Shown piece after piece: positions 26,359-35,164 of a DNA stretch of 51,782 nt. The notes below the pieces were generated by a model that was not told the DNA's origin, searched no databases, and was given only the letters and a program-made list of their open reading frames with translations. Position numbers and translations under genes: made by a program. The DNA is from an uncultured Chloroflexota bacterium (GTDB lineage: Bacteria; Chloroflexota; Anaerolineae; Aggregatilineales; Phototrophicaceae). Every line of letters begins with the position of its first letter. The stretch's first letter is position 1. The stretch spans positions 1 to 51,782 of the forward strand of contig CAIPFY010000155.1 of the NCBI GenBank assembly GCA_903864435.1, given 5' to 3'.

Positions 26359-28497
26359 CTAGCGCGTGAGCGTCACTTCTAACGTGCTGGTCGCGTAGTT
26401 ATAGTCGCTCAATTGGACGTTCACCCGCCCGTCTTCCGGCACGGTGAAGGCTACGGTGAGCAGCACTACATCGGTGGCGTAGGCCGTCGCAAGGCTGGTA
26501 TCGCCCTGCGTGACCGTCAGGTTGGGGGCGGAACCGCTGCCTTCCAGTACGCGCACCGCGAGCTGCACTTCTTCCCCTGCGCGGCCTTCAAAGCTCACCA
26601 CGCCCTGATACTGTTTGTCGCTCAAAGACACGATCTGCGTGCCGTCATCCAGCGACAGCGTAGGCTGACGGCTGACCGTGATTTGCGTGCTGCCGCTGCC
26701 CCCGTTGGATTGCAGCGCCAGAATGTACGCTCCCGACTGGCTGAGAACGATCTTGAACAGTTCGGGGTCGAAGCCGGGGCCGCCATCATCATCCGAGGAC
26801 AATTCATAGCCGTCCGGGCCGTTCAGCTTCAGCGACGTGTCCACGCTGCCGTTGCTCATCACCACGACGTTAATCACATCGCCCATCTCACCGTTGAAGC
26901 GGTAGAAGAAGGCGCTATTTTCGGCGTCAAAGGTCGTGGTTTGCGGCTCGTCGAAGGCAATATCCAGCAGCGCGGCGCGTTCCAGCGACAGGGTGTAACT
27001 CCCGAAAGCCGTCGAGTCGTAGCTGCGGACGTTGATCTGGTACTGACCGCTGTAGGGCAGCGTGTAGGGGCCGATCATCGAATTGGTGCCGCCGCCTGCG
27101 TCATCGTTTTCCGCAAGGCTGAGGCCAGTGCTGTCGGCCAGCACGATGTAGGTATCGAAGTCCGGCGAACTCATGTGAGCCGTAATCACATCGCCTGCTT
27201 CGCCCGTGAAGGTGTAAGCGGCGCTGGTGTTTATTTCCAGCGAATCTTCTATCGTCTGCGTCATTTCAATCGGGCGCACTTCGATGGCAGATAGGGTGAT
27301 GGTGTACGCGCCAAAGGACGAGTCGAAACTGGTGAGCAAAACGGTGTAGGTGCCGCTGCTTGCCAGCGTGACCGGGCCGATGCGCGAGTCGAGATTGCCG
27401 GCGCTGTCGTCATCGGTCGCCAGTTCGCTGCCATCCGGCGCGAGCAGGCTCAGGTAGGTGTCGAACGCTTCCGAAATGGCGGTGATGGACACCGACTGAC
27501 CGGTTTCCCCGGCGAAGGTGTAGCGCACGCCGCTGGAGTCCGAGATGATGCCATCCACGCTTTGCCCGATGGACAGCGTGCCGTCGCTGGTGGGAACGGG
27601 CGTGGGCTGCACGATGCCGCCTTGCAGCAAGCTGAGCATAAATTCGCCCGCCACGCCGCTGCTAAAGCTGCTCACCACAATGCTGTAATCGCCGTTGACA
27701 GGCAGGCGGAACTCACTGATGCGGGCGTTCAAGTTACCGGCGCTGTCATCGTCGCTCATCAGCACCAGCCCTGCGCCATCGTTGAGCGTCAAGAACACAT
27801 CGAATTGTTCGGACGTGGCCTCGATGGTGACAACCTGCCCGCTTTCGCCGCTGAAGGTGTAGGTTTGCGTTTGCGCGTCCAGCGTCAGTGCGCCGGCCAG
27901 CGTATCGCCCATCGAAATCGCGCCGCCAATCGTCGGTTCGACAGTGGCGGGCGCAGGCGTGGGTTCAAGCGGCGCAGGCGTGGGGGTCGGGGTCGGCCCC
28001 ATCGGGTCAACCGTCGCCACCATCAGCAGCAGGTTATAGTCGCCCTGCGCGTTCCCGGCGAAACTGCCCACCTGAATCTCGTACTGACCGGCCACCGGAA
28101 GCGCAAAGCTCTGGATGCGGGCGTTCAGGCTACCGGCGCTGTCGTCATCGGTTGCCAGTGACGCGCCATCGGGGCCGCGCAGTTCCAGATAGGCATCGAA
28201 ATCGGTGGAAATCAGGGTAATGTCCACGATCTGTCCCAGCGATCCCGGAAAGCTGTAGACCGCGCTGGGCGCAGCGGTTGTCAGCGTGCCGTTGACCGTT
28301 GCGTTGGGCGGCGAACCGGGTTGCAGCAGCGGAATGGGTGTGCTAGGCGCTGCCGGTGTCGCCTGTGTCACAGGGGCTTCGGTGGGCGCGAGGGTGGCAG
28401 TGGTTAGCACCTGCGGCGCGTCATTCGCTGCCGCCGGGATAACCAGCAGCACCAGCAGGCCGAGTAATGCAAATGTACCTAACCATTTCAGGGACAT
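26359..28497 (-). CDS. Secreted protein of six PPC-type beta repeats
   Basis: A 712-residue exported protein. The signal peptide (MSLKWLGTFALLGLLVLLVI, cleavage near AAANDA) is followed by a Thr/Pro/Ala linker and then about six repeats of roughly 95-100 residues. Each of the first five reads YxFxGexGqvvxI, then DxxLxLxxpdGxxLaxdDDsaG, then LpxsGxYxixvxSf, the pre-peptidase C-terminal (PPC) pattern with Ca2+-binding-like acidic loops. A Pro/Thr linker separates repeats 1 and 2. The sixth repeat is divergent. No peptidase or anchor is present, so it is a stand-alone binding/adhesion-type protein. ATG at 28497 follows GGAAGGAA; an upstream in-frame start is rejected. Confidence 0.85.
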   Translation of the reverse strand: MSLKWLGTFALLGLLVLLVIPAAANDAPQVLTTATLAPTEAPVTQATPAAPSTPIPLLQPGSPPNATVNGTLTTAAPSAVYSFPGSLGQIVDITLISTDFDAYLELRGPDGASLATDDDSAGSLNARIQSFALPVAGQYEIQVGSFAGNAQGDYNLLLMVATVDPMGPTPTPTPAPLEPTPAPATVEPTIGGAISMGDTLAGALTLDAQTQTYTFSGESGQVVTIEATSEQFDVFLTLNDGAGLVLMSDDDSAGNLNARISEFRLPVNGDYSIVVSSFSSGVAGEFMLSLLQGGIVQPTPVPTSDGTLSIGQSVDGIISDSSGVRYTFAGETGQSVSITAISEAFDTYLSLLAPDGSELATDDDSAGNLDSRIGPVTLASSGTYTVLLTSFDSSFGAYTITLSAIEVRPIEMTQTIEDSLEINTSAAYTFTGEAGDVITAHMSSPDFDTYIVLADSTGLSLAENDDAGGGTNSMIGPYTLPYSGQYQINVRSYDSTAFGSYTLSLERAALLDIAFDEPQTTTFDAENSAFFYRFNGEMGDVINVVVMSNGSVDTSLKLNGPDGYELSSDDDGGPGFDPELFKIVLSQSGAYILALQSNGGSGSTQITVSRQPTLSLDDGTQIVSLSDKQYQGVVSFEGRAGEEVQLAVRVLEGSGSAPNLTVTQGDTSLATAYATDVVLLTVAFTVPEDGRVNVQLSDYNYATSTLEVTLTR

Positions 28498-28627
28498 AAA
28501 TATTCCTTCCTCATGTGTGCGCCGGAAAGCACTGTCCGGTGAATATTTCATCTCACACTTCTGATTGTAGTCCAAATCCTTGCATGTGCCTGACGGCTGT
28601 CCGCCGCAACCGCGCCGATTCGCCGTT

Positions 28628-29278
28628 TCAATCGGACGCGGTGAACAGGTCGCGCACTCTGGCGGCCACCGCCTGCCCCATGCGAACGTGTTCTTCGGCC
28701 TCCCAGTGAATGCCGTCGCGGTCGCTGCTTTTAATCAGTTTGCCCGCATTCAGAAAGGCGCACCCATAGGTTTCAGCCACTTGCCGGTAGAAATCGGCCA
28801 TCAGGCGCGATTTGGGGGCGGCTCCCGCGAACATCTGCGCGAACAGCGTTAGCTTGGCGATGGGCGGCGGGCAGACCACTAGCACCTGCGGGGCGTTCCC
28901 GCCGGGGCCACACTCGCTGCGCTGGATGATGTCAATCAGCGTTCCGACCGCGTAAGCAATATCAGACGCCGACAGGTTGAACCGGCTTTTCAGATCGTTC
29001 GTGCCTAACAGCAGGATGACCAGATCAAGCGGCTCGTGACTCTCCAGACAGGGCAGCAGATAGGTGCGCCCGTTCTTGTGCGCCCCTTCAAACGGATCGT
29101 CCCAGACGGTCGTGCGTGCCCCTAAGCCTTCTTCGATCACCCGGTAGTCCGCCCCCAGTGCCGTTCGCAGCACGCAAGGCCAGCGCGTGTGTTCATCCAA
29201 ACGCTGAATTTCATCAAAACTCTCGATGGGCGGACAGCCCCATGTGTTCGAGTCGCCATAGCACAAAATGGTCTTCAT
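28628..29278 (-). CDS. SGNH/GDSL-family hydrolase
   Basis: A 216-residue esterase-fold enzyme. Block I is CYGDSNTWG with Ser nucleophile near residue 10, the Asn of block III is in LLGTNDLKSRF, and the catalytic Asp/His pair is in DGIHWEAEEH. There is no signal peptide, so it acts inside the cell. GDSN rather than GDSL is common in the arylesterase/acyl-carbohydrate esterase branch. Ribosome site AGAGGA before the ATG. It lies between the PPC-protein gene and prmC, 130 and 135 bases away, and is probably transcribed alone. Confidence 0.9.
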   Translation of the reverse strand: MKTILCYGDSNTWGCPPIESFDEIQRLDEHTRWPCVLRTALGADYRVIEEGLGARTTVWDDPFEGAHKNGRTYLLPCLESHEPLDLVILLLGTNDLKSRFNLSASDIAYAVGTLIDIIQRSECGPGGNAPQVLVVCPPPIAKLTLFAQMFAGAAPKSRLMADFYRQVAETYGCAFLNAGKLIKSSDRDGIHWEAEEHVRMGQAVAARVRDLFTASD

Positions 29279-29379
29279 CGGGATGTGTCCTCTCTCGGAT
29301 TGAAAATCTCAAGGGTTGCAGAATGGGATTGATGCTACAGTCAACGTATCAAGGATGAAAATCCTGACTCCCCCCCTAC

Positions 29380-29415
29380 GACACCGCCAGCAGCGACACA
29401 CCTGCTGGCGGTGTC
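29380..29415. repeat. Long perfect inverted repeat at the end of prmC
   Basis: GACACCGCCAGCAG (29380-29393) is perfectly complementary to CTGCTGGCGGTGTC (29402-29415), with an 8-base loop. It overlaps the prmC stop codon. On the minus strand no T-run follows, while on the plus strand CTTTTTAC does; so it may end antisense transcripts or protect the prmC mRNA 3' end. Confidence 0.6.
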
Positions 29416-30262
29416 ACTTTTTACAGCGGATGCACACCAGCCGATCCAGCCCCGCCAGATCAGTCCACAAGCGCACATTTGCTTCGGGGAGCGCCGCCTG
29501 CGCCGCTGTCAGCGCCGCCTCACCTTGATCGTAGCCGATTTCGAGGAAGAGCGCCGCGTCGGGCGCACAGGCTTGCGGTACTTGCGCCAGCAACCGCCGC
29601 ACAAGGTCGAGTCCGTCCGCGCCCCCGTCCAGCGCGGCGCGGGGTTCCCACTGGCTGACGGGCAGCGTGTCCACGACGCGGCTAGGGATGTAGGGCAGAT
29701 TCGCCATCACCACATCCACCCGCAGCCCGTTCTGGATGCAAGGCAGCAGCAGGTCGCCTTCCCAGAAAGTGACATTCACGCCTTGCGCCGCCGCGTTACG
29801 TTGGGCCACCGCCAGCGCCGCCGGACTGCGGTCAATGGCGAACACCCGCGCCGCTGGCACATGCGCCGCCAGCGTGACCGCCAGCGCCCCGCTGCCCGTG
29901 CCGACATCCACCACGACGGGCGCGGGAAAGGCGGCGGCGGCAGTCAGCGCGTGTTCCAGCAGCAGTTCGGTTTCCGGGCGCGGGATGAGTACATCCGGCG
30001 TGACCCAAAATTCCCGATCGTAGAAAGCGCGATGACCGATGATATAGGGCAGCGGTTCGCCCGCCGCCGCCCGCGCCAACCACGCCTCCCAGCGGGTAGC
30101 CTGTTCAGGGGTTAGCACCTGTTCGGGATAGGCCAGCAGGTGCGCCCGCCCTACAGCTAAGGCGGCGCACAGCAAAAACTGCGCATCTGATGCAGGTGAA
30201 TCGCTGACCGTTGCGAGGCATTTTTTAGCTGTTTGTAATGCGTGGGCGATGTTGAGAGCCAT
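29414..30262 (-). CDS. prmC: Release-factor glutamine methyltransferase
   Basis: A 282-residue SAM-dependent methyltransferase that modifies the GGQ glutamine of release factors RF1/RF2. It has the N-terminal helical PrmC domain with PLPYIIGHRAFYDREFWVTPDVLIPRPETE, SAM motif VVDVGTGSGALAVTLA, and the catalytic tetrapeptide as NLPY in VMANLPYIPS; most enzymes have NPPY, so the second residue is changed. The ATG at 30262 has no Shine-Dalgarno; a TTG seven codons upstream is possible. A TATAAA box lies just upstream (near 30290), so the message may be nearly leaderless. Confidence 0.9.
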   Translation of the reverse strand: MALNIAHALQTAKKCLATVSDSPASDAQFLLCAALAVGRAHLLAYPEQVLTPEQATRWEAWLARAAAGEPLPYIIGHRAFYDREFWVTPDVLIPRPETELLLEHALTAAAAFPAPVVVDVGTGSGALAVTLAAHVPAARVFAIDRSPAALAVAQRNAAAQGVNVTFWEGDLLLPCIQNGLRVDVVMANLPYIPSRVVDTLPVSQWEPRAALDGGADGLDLVRRLLAQVPQACAPDAALFLEIGYDQGEAALTAAQAALPEANVRLWTDLAGLDRLVCIRCKK

Positions 30263-30317
30263 TTTTATGGAAATTACACACAAAATTTATACGAAACTTA
30301 AATAAAAATCCCATTAT

Positions 30318-30347
30318 TTGTAACAAACATCCCTTATACAGTATAGG
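30318..30347 (+). promoter_or_regulatory. Possible promoter of the 63-residue zinc-ribbon gene
   Basis: TTGTAA (30318-30323) and TATAGG (30342-30347) are 18 bases apart in the AT-rich gap between prmC and the plus-strand small gene. Match is moderate. Confidence 0.4.
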
Positions 30348-30417
30348 AGATTGCAAGTTCGATCCGTTACGATCCTGATAACTAATGAACAGGTCGCAGC
30401 GTAAGGGGACAAATATT

Positions 30418-30609
30418 ATGAGTGATCGTCATCAACCCAAGAACTTCCTTGAAGCCGCGAAGGATAGCTGCCCCTACTGCCATCACACGCCTGCCATCTG
30501 GCAGCACATCGGTGATGAAAAGGTGTGTATCCATTGTGGCACGCGCCATTCTACCTCGAACCCGTTTGTCACGCCGCAAATGAAAGTCACCAAGCAACCT
30601 GCGCGTTAA
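30418..30609 (+). CDS. 63-residue zinc-ribbon protein
   Basis: A small soluble protein with a four-cysteine zinc ribbon: C18-P-Y-C21 and C37-I-H-C40 followed by GTRH. The rest is a polar N-terminus and a basic C-terminus (MKVTKQPAR). I do not recognise a named family. The ATG at 30418 has AAGGGG upstream, and a strong terminator follows 38 bases after the stop, so it is a complete monocistronic gene, isolated in a minus-strand neighbourhood. Nucleic-acid or protein binding is an inference from the fold type. Confidence 0.78.
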   Translation: MSDRHQPKNFLEAAKDSCPYCHHTPAIWQHIGDEKVCIHCGTRHSTSNPFVTPQMKVTKQPAR

Positions 30610-30646
30610 ATCGCGTTTCGTCCGGCTTATCACTATTTGCCACGTA

Positions 30647-30685
30647 CAGCGGGGGGATGCTCAATCAGCATCCCCCCGCTGTTTT
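30647..30685 (+). terminator. Strong intrinsic terminator
   Basis: CAGCGGGGGGATGC (30647-30660) pairs perfectly with GCATCCCCCCGCTG (30668-30681), loop TCAATCA, then TTTT. It ends the zinc-ribbon transcript and may also face the minus-strand M20 gene that ends at 30735. Confidence 0.85.
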
Positions 30686-30734
30686 GGGAGTCACAAGGAA
30701 AAGGGGGAAGGGGGGACAGTTAAGGGTAGGTTGT

Positions 30735-32093
30735 TTACGCGCCCGCGCCGAACTCCGCCATGATCGCCGCCGCGTATTTAATCCCCTTGATGTAGTTATC
30801 GAGGTGGATGTTCTCGTCCGGTGCATGCAGGTTCGCGCCGGGGTTGGCGAATCCGGTCAGCACGCAGGGTATCCACACATGGCGCAGGATCGTCCCTTCG
30901 GCAGACACACCGTTGACGATGGGAATCTGCCCGTAGACGCGGGTCGCTGCGGCGATGACGGCCTGCGACATCGATTCTTTCACCGAGATTTTGTAAGGCA
31001 TCTCGGCAGTGCCGCGAAACACCACCTCAATATGCCCGAAACCGTGTTTCTTGAGATGGTCGCGCAGCTTGTCCGCCGCTTTGATCGGATCAATGTTCGG
31101 GATCAGGCGAAAGTCCATTTTCACCCGCGCTTCATTCGGCACAATGGTTTTTGATCCCACGCCGGTGTAGCCGCCGATGATGCCCTGAATGTTCGCGGTT
31201 GGCTCGAATGCACGCGCCTTGATCGCCTCGATGCCATCACGCCCTAGCGCGAACTGCGAGATGCCCCATTCGCGCTTCATATCGTCCAGATTCACGCGGC
31301 GCAGTTTATCCTCAAGCTGTTCGTAGTCCTCATCCTGAAGTTCATACAGCCCATCGTACCAGCCGTCAATCAGGATGCGGCGGTTCTCGTCCATGATGGT
31401 GTTCAGCGCCCGCACCAGATCCCAGATGGGGGATGGCAGCAACGGGAAGTTCAGCGAATGAATATCCGCATTCGCCCCGCGTGCGATCAGTTCGACCATC
31501 AGCACTGACTTCAGGCCGAGGTCAATATCCGGCAGGCCGGTGCTGGTATCCACCGAACCATCCAGACAGTGCATTCCGTCTGCCTCCAGCAGCGCGGTAT
31601 TTTTCTCGACCCAGGGGCCGAGGTGGATGCTGCCGATTTCTTCCTCGCCTTCGATGATGAATTTGAGGTTGACGGGCAGTTCGCCGCGCACTTTCATAAA
31701 CGCCTGTGCCGCCTTGTTGAAGGCCAGCACGCCGCTTTTGTTGTCGGTGCTACCGCGCCCGTACAACACGCCATCCACAATCGCCGCCGACCATGGGCCG
31801 CCATGCGTCCATGCTTCGATAGGCTCCGGCGGCTGCACGTCGTAGTGGCTGTAGCACAGCATGGTGCGCGACGAGCGCGGGGTGGTCATGTGCCCGGTGA
31901 TAACCGGCGGCCCGCCGTCCAGTTCGTGCAAATGCGCGTCTAAGCCGTCGTTCCGCATCATGTTCAGCACCACGTCGGCACATTCGCGCAGGCCGATGTT
32001 TTGCGCGGAGATGCTCGGTTGGCGCACCAGCGTTTGCAGATCGCGGATATATTCTTCGGCGTGTGCATCAATATAGTCGAAAATGTCCTGCAT
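30735..32093 (-). CDS. M20-family metallopeptidase (dipeptidase type)
   Basis: A 452-residue two-metal peptidase of the M20A/DUG1-like dipeptidase branch. Marks: YSHYDVQPPEPIEAWTHGGPW (metal His and catalytic Asp), GRGSTDNKSG (bridging Asp), EGEEEIGS (catalytic Glu pair), the lid-domain VKMDFRLIPNIDP, and a late His in ANLHAPDENIHLDNY. It should hydrolyse dipeptides or N-acyl amino acids in the cytoplasm. ATG at 32093 has GAGG at about 10 bases. It is the last gene of the leftward set that begins at gntR; 20 bases separate it from the SDR gene. Confidence 0.9.
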   Translation of the reverse strand: MQDIFDYIDAHAEEYIRDLQTLVRQPSISAQNIGLRECADVVLNMMRNDGLDAHLHELDGGPPVITGHMTTPRSSRTMLCYSHYDVQPPEPIEAWTHGGPWSAAIVDGVLYGRGSTDNKSGVLAFNKAAQAFMKVRGELPVNLKFIIEGEEEIGSIHLGPWVEKNTALLEADGMHCLDGSVDTSTGLPDIDLGLKSVLMVELIARGANADIHSLNFPLLPSPIWDLVRALNTIMDENRRILIDGWYDGLYELQDEDYEQLEDKLRRVNLDDMKREWGISQFALGRDGIEAIKARAFEPTANIQGIIGGYTGVGSKTIVPNEARVKMDFRLIPNIDPIKAADKLRDHLKKHGFGHIEVVFRGTAEMPYKISVKESMSQAVIAAATRVYGQIPIVNGVSAEGTILRHVWIPCVLTGFANPGANLHAPDENIHLDNYIKGIKYAAAIMAEFGAGA

Positions 32094-32113
32094 GCTGCAC
32101 ATCCTCTATCGTG

Positions 32114-32860
32114 TTATAGGGTGATTTGTCCCGCTCGAATTTGTTCCGACACGTCCCACGCGCTCAGGCGTTCCCCTGTCAGCCCTGCCGCGCCCTGCTT
32201 CGCCAGATACACGAAAGCCGGGGCGAGGAGTGCGGGGTCAACCCATTTCAGCTTCATTTCAGGGCTGTAGTTCGAGTCCGACATGGGCGTATTGATAGGC
32301 GCTCCCGGCGTGATGGTATTGACGGCGATATGGTGGGGCGCACCTTCCATCGAAAGGACTTTCATCAGTCCTTCTTGCCCGTGTTTGCCGGGGCAATACG
32401 CGCTCTCATTCACAAACCCTTTGATGCCCGATCCTGATGACAGCAAAACGATACTGCCGCCACCCGCCGCCATCATGGGCTGCCAGACCGCTTTGCACAG
32501 GAGAAAGGCCGCTTGCAGGATGATGTCCAACTCGCGCCGCCAGTTCTCGAAGCGAACCTCTGCAAATGGCACTTCGCGCAGCAGCGCCGCATTGTGTACC
32601 AGCACGCACGGCGTACCCAGTACCGCCAGCGCCTCATCTGCGGCGATCTGAGTAGCGGTTGCGTCGCTCAAATCCACCACAATCGGCAGGGCTTCGCCGC
32701 CGAGCGCCCGCACTTCATCCGCCACTTGGTTCAGGCGTTCGCGCTGCACATCCATCAGTGCCACGCGCATCCCTTCGGCGGCATACGCACGGGCAATGGC
32801 ATATCCCAAGCCCTGCGCCGCGCCTGTTAGAATCGCAGTTTTGCCGCGCAGGTCGCTCAT
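32114..32860 (-). CDS. Short-chain dehydrogenase/reductase
   Basis: A 248-residue classical SDR. NAD(P) motif TGAAQGLG (about 12-19), acidic Asp in ALMDVQRE suggesting NAD, VHNAA in place of NNAG, catalytic Ser in LLSSGSG and the Tyr-Lys pair in YCPGKHG. The final segment RAGQITL is ordinary. It would oxidise or reduce a hydroxyl/keto group. Its ATG overlaps the aminotransferase stop by ATGA, so the two act in the same pathway. Confidence 0.88.
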   Translation of the reverse strand: MSDLRGKTAILTGAAQGLGYAIARAYAAEGMRVALMDVQRERLNQVADEVRALGGEALPIVVDLSDATATQIAADEALAVLGTPCVLVHNAALLREVPFAEVRFENWRRELDIILQAAFLLCKAVWQPMMAAGGGSIVLLSSGSGIKGFVNESAYCPGKHGQEGLMKVLSMEGAPHHIAVNTITPGAPINTPMSDSNYSPEMKLKWVDPALLAPAFVYLAKQGAAGLTGERLSAWDVSEQIRAGQITL

Positions 32861-34029
32861 GCCCCCCTCAGCTTTCGGATGAAGTTCTGGAAGCGTTCCA
32901 GCCCTTCTTCAAAATCGGGCGAGCCTTTGGTCAGCGCCCCCCGGATGAAGCCTTCACCCGCGCCGCCGCCAATCGTCCCCGGTTGGAATACCAGACGGGC
33001 TTCTTCGCGGGCGCGGCGCACAAATTCGGCGCTGTTCAGTCCCGTCGGGCGAATGTCTATGAAAATATAGTACGCGCCCTGCGGCTTGCTGTAGGGAATC
33101 TGCACTTCATCCAGCGCCTTCATCCACGCGATGCGGCGGCGGTCATATTCTTGCAGGATCGGCTTGAACCAGTCCCGCGATTCGTTCAGCGCCGCCAGCC
33201 CCGCATACTGGGTGACGGTGTTGGCGCAGATCATCATGGCGTGGTGGAAAGGTAGCATGGCTTCGACGATGGCCGCCGGCGCGGCAATATAGCCCAGTCG
33301 CAGTCCCGTCATGCCGTAGCCTTTGGAGAAGCTGTTCATGGTGACAGTGCGCTCTTTCATGCCGGGGAGTGATCCCATGCTGGTGTGCTTGTTCCCGTCG
33401 AACACGTAGTATTCGTAAATTTCGTCCGAAACCACCATCAAATCATGCTTCTGCGCCAGCGACGCAATCTCTCGCAAACAGCTTTCCGGCAGCACCGTTC
33501 CGGTTGGGTTGTTGGGCGACACGATCACCAGCGCCTTCGTGCGCGGGGTGATGGCCGCTTCCAGCGCCGCCACATCAATCGTAAAGTTGCTCTCCGGCGT
33601 GGTCGCCACCGGAATGAGCTGACCACCGAGGATCAGGGTGTCGCGGGTGTACTCGTCGTAGTGCGGCGACGGCGTAAGCGCCTGATCGCCCGGATCGAGC
33701 AGGGTCATCAACGTCACCATCAGGGCTTCCTGCGCCCCGGAAGTGACGATGATTTCGGTATCGGGGTCGTATTCGATGCCGTTCTCGGCCTTGAGCTTGC
33801 GGGCGATGGCCTTGCGTAGCTCAGGGATTCCTGTCCATGCCGAATACTGCACGCGCTGGTTCCGAACCGCATCCTGCATTGCATCGAATACAGCGGCGGG
33901 CGGCACAAAGTCCGGCGTGCCGCTGCCGAGGTTAATCAGGCCGGGGATGGGGATTGAAGTCTGACCGCCCAACACGCCGCGAAGCTGCTTGGCGCGGTTG
34001 GAGAGATGCTTATCGAGGTTGATCGTCAT
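32857..34029 (-). CDS. Class I/II PLP aminotransferase
   Basis: A 390-residue fold-type I aminotransferase. The PLP-binding residues are intact: NNPTG, SDEIYEYYVFDG, and the Schiff-base Lys in SFSKGYGMTGLRLGY. It carries INLGSGTPDF near the start, as in aspartate/branched-chain enzymes. A close paralogue lies in the divergent operon (47179-48360) sharing ITPRTKAL and the general layout. Substrate unknown. ATG at 34029 with an AGGA-type site; 48 bases after the Gfo/Idh gene. Confidence 0.92.
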   Translation of the reverse strand: MTINLDKHLSNRAKQLRGVLGGQTSIPIPGLINLGSGTPDFVPPAAVFDAMQDAVRNQRVQYSAWTGIPELRKAIARKLKAENGIEYDPDTEIIVTSGAQEALMVTLMTLLDPGDQALTPSPHYDEYTRDTLILGGQLIPVATTPESNFTIDVAALEAAITPRTKALVIVSPNNPTGTVLPESCLREIASLAQKHDLMVVSDEIYEYYVFDGNKHTSMGSLPGMKERTVTMNSFSKGYGMTGLRLGYIAAPAAIVEAMLPFHHAMMICANTVTQYAGLAALNESRDWFKPILQEYDRRRIAWMKALDEVQIPYSKPQGAYYIFIDIRPTGLNSAEFVRRAREEARLVFQPGTIGGGAGEGFIRGALTKGSPDFEEGLERFQNFIRKLRGA

Positions 34030-34077
34030 CGGTATATGTCCTATTTCTATCGGGTACAGCCTGCGGAACCCGTGTGC

Positions 34078-35145
34078 TTATACAGTGATCCAGCGGCGTT
34101 CGGCGGAAGATTGCCGCAGCGCGTCCATCACAATCTGGCATTTCAGCCCATCCGCGAAAGTCGCTCCTTGTTTGGGCTGACGGCTTTCCCGGATGGCGGC
34201 GGTCGCTTCCTGAATGAGCGCCACGAACGACACGTTCCAGATGCCCTTGCCGATGCCGGGTAGGGCGGCGTTGGGGTCGCTCTCGCTCACATCCTGAAAA
34301 TCTTCGCCCACCCGCGCCAGCCACAGCTTTTCTTCGCCGTCGGATAGTTTGATCGTGCCTTCGCTGCCGAAAATTTGCACATGGTTGCCGATGGTGTGCC
34401 GCGCCACACCGCTGAGGAACACCGAGGCCAGCGCCCCGCTTTGCATCTCGGCAGTGAAGCTCAACTGGTCATCGGCGGTGGCTGTCCACGCTGCGCCAGT
34501 GTTTTTGTCACGGCGGTCAGGAACCCGTGTGGCAATTTGTCCGCTGATTGCGCCCAGATCGCCCAACCAGAAGCGCAGCAGGTCAAGCTGGTGCGAACCG
34601 TTCGCGCCCAACCGTCCGCCGCCCATCTCCGCCAGTGACCACCAATCGCCCTCTGGACGAGAAGCCGGATCGCCCCATGTGTTCGAGATATTCACGATGT
34701 TCACATGCTGGATGCTGCCGATAGCACCTTCGGCGATGAGCCGCTGGATTTTGCGGCGGTTGGGATTGAAACGCAGTTCATGACCGATCATGTGAACGCG
34801 CCCCAACGATTCGGCCTTTTCCAGCATTTGCCGCGACTCGTCACTGTTCATCGCCATCGGTTTCTCGCAGATGACGTGTGCGCCCGCTTCCAGTGCCGCC
34901 AGCGCCATCGGCGCATGGTAGACAGTCGGTGTGGCGATTCCCACCAGATCAACCGCGTGCTTGTCCAGCATTTCGCGCCAATCCGCATAGGCGTTAGGGA
35001 TGTTGAATTCGCCGGCCACGCCCCGCGCATTTTCGATGCGGGCGCTGGAGAGCGCCACCAGTTCCACATCCGGTATCGTCCGCAGCGCGGGCAGATAGGC
35101 AGCTTTGGCGAAGCTCGCGCCAATTACGGCAGCTCGAATGGTCAT
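34078..35145 (-). CDS. Gfo/Idh/MocA-family oxidoreductase
   Basis: A 355-residue NAD(P)-dependent oxidoreductase. The Rossmann start is IRAAVIGASFAKAAYLPAL (a GASFAK in place of GxGxxG), and the family hallmark is VICEKPMAMNSDESRQM with the catalytic EKP Lys. The His-rich substrate block appears as LGANGSHQLDLLRFWLGD. Members oxidise sugars, inositols and related polyols or reduce imines. The unusual first motif lacks the middle glycines, so cofactor binding may be adjusted. ATG with AAGGGG; 19 bases after the 459-residue gene. Confidence 0.9.
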   Translation of the reverse strand: MTIRAAVIGASFAKAAYLPALRTIPDVELVALSSARIENARGVAGEFNIPNAYADWREMLDKHAVDLVGIATPTVYHAPMALAALEAGAHVICEKPMAMNSDESRQMLEKAESLGRVHMIGHELRFNPNRRKIQRLIAEGAIGSIQHVNIVNISNTWGDPASRPEGDWWSLAEMGGGRLGANGSHQLDLLRFWLGDLGAISGQIATRVPDRRDKNTGAAWTATADDQLSFTAEMQSGALASVFLSGVARHTIGNHVQIFGSEGTIKLSDGEEKLWLARVGEDFQDVSESDPNAALPGIGKGIWNVSFVALIQEATAAIRESRQPKQGATFADGLKCQIVMDALRQSSAERRWITV

Positions 35146-35164
35146 CGTTGTCCCCTTTTTTCAG

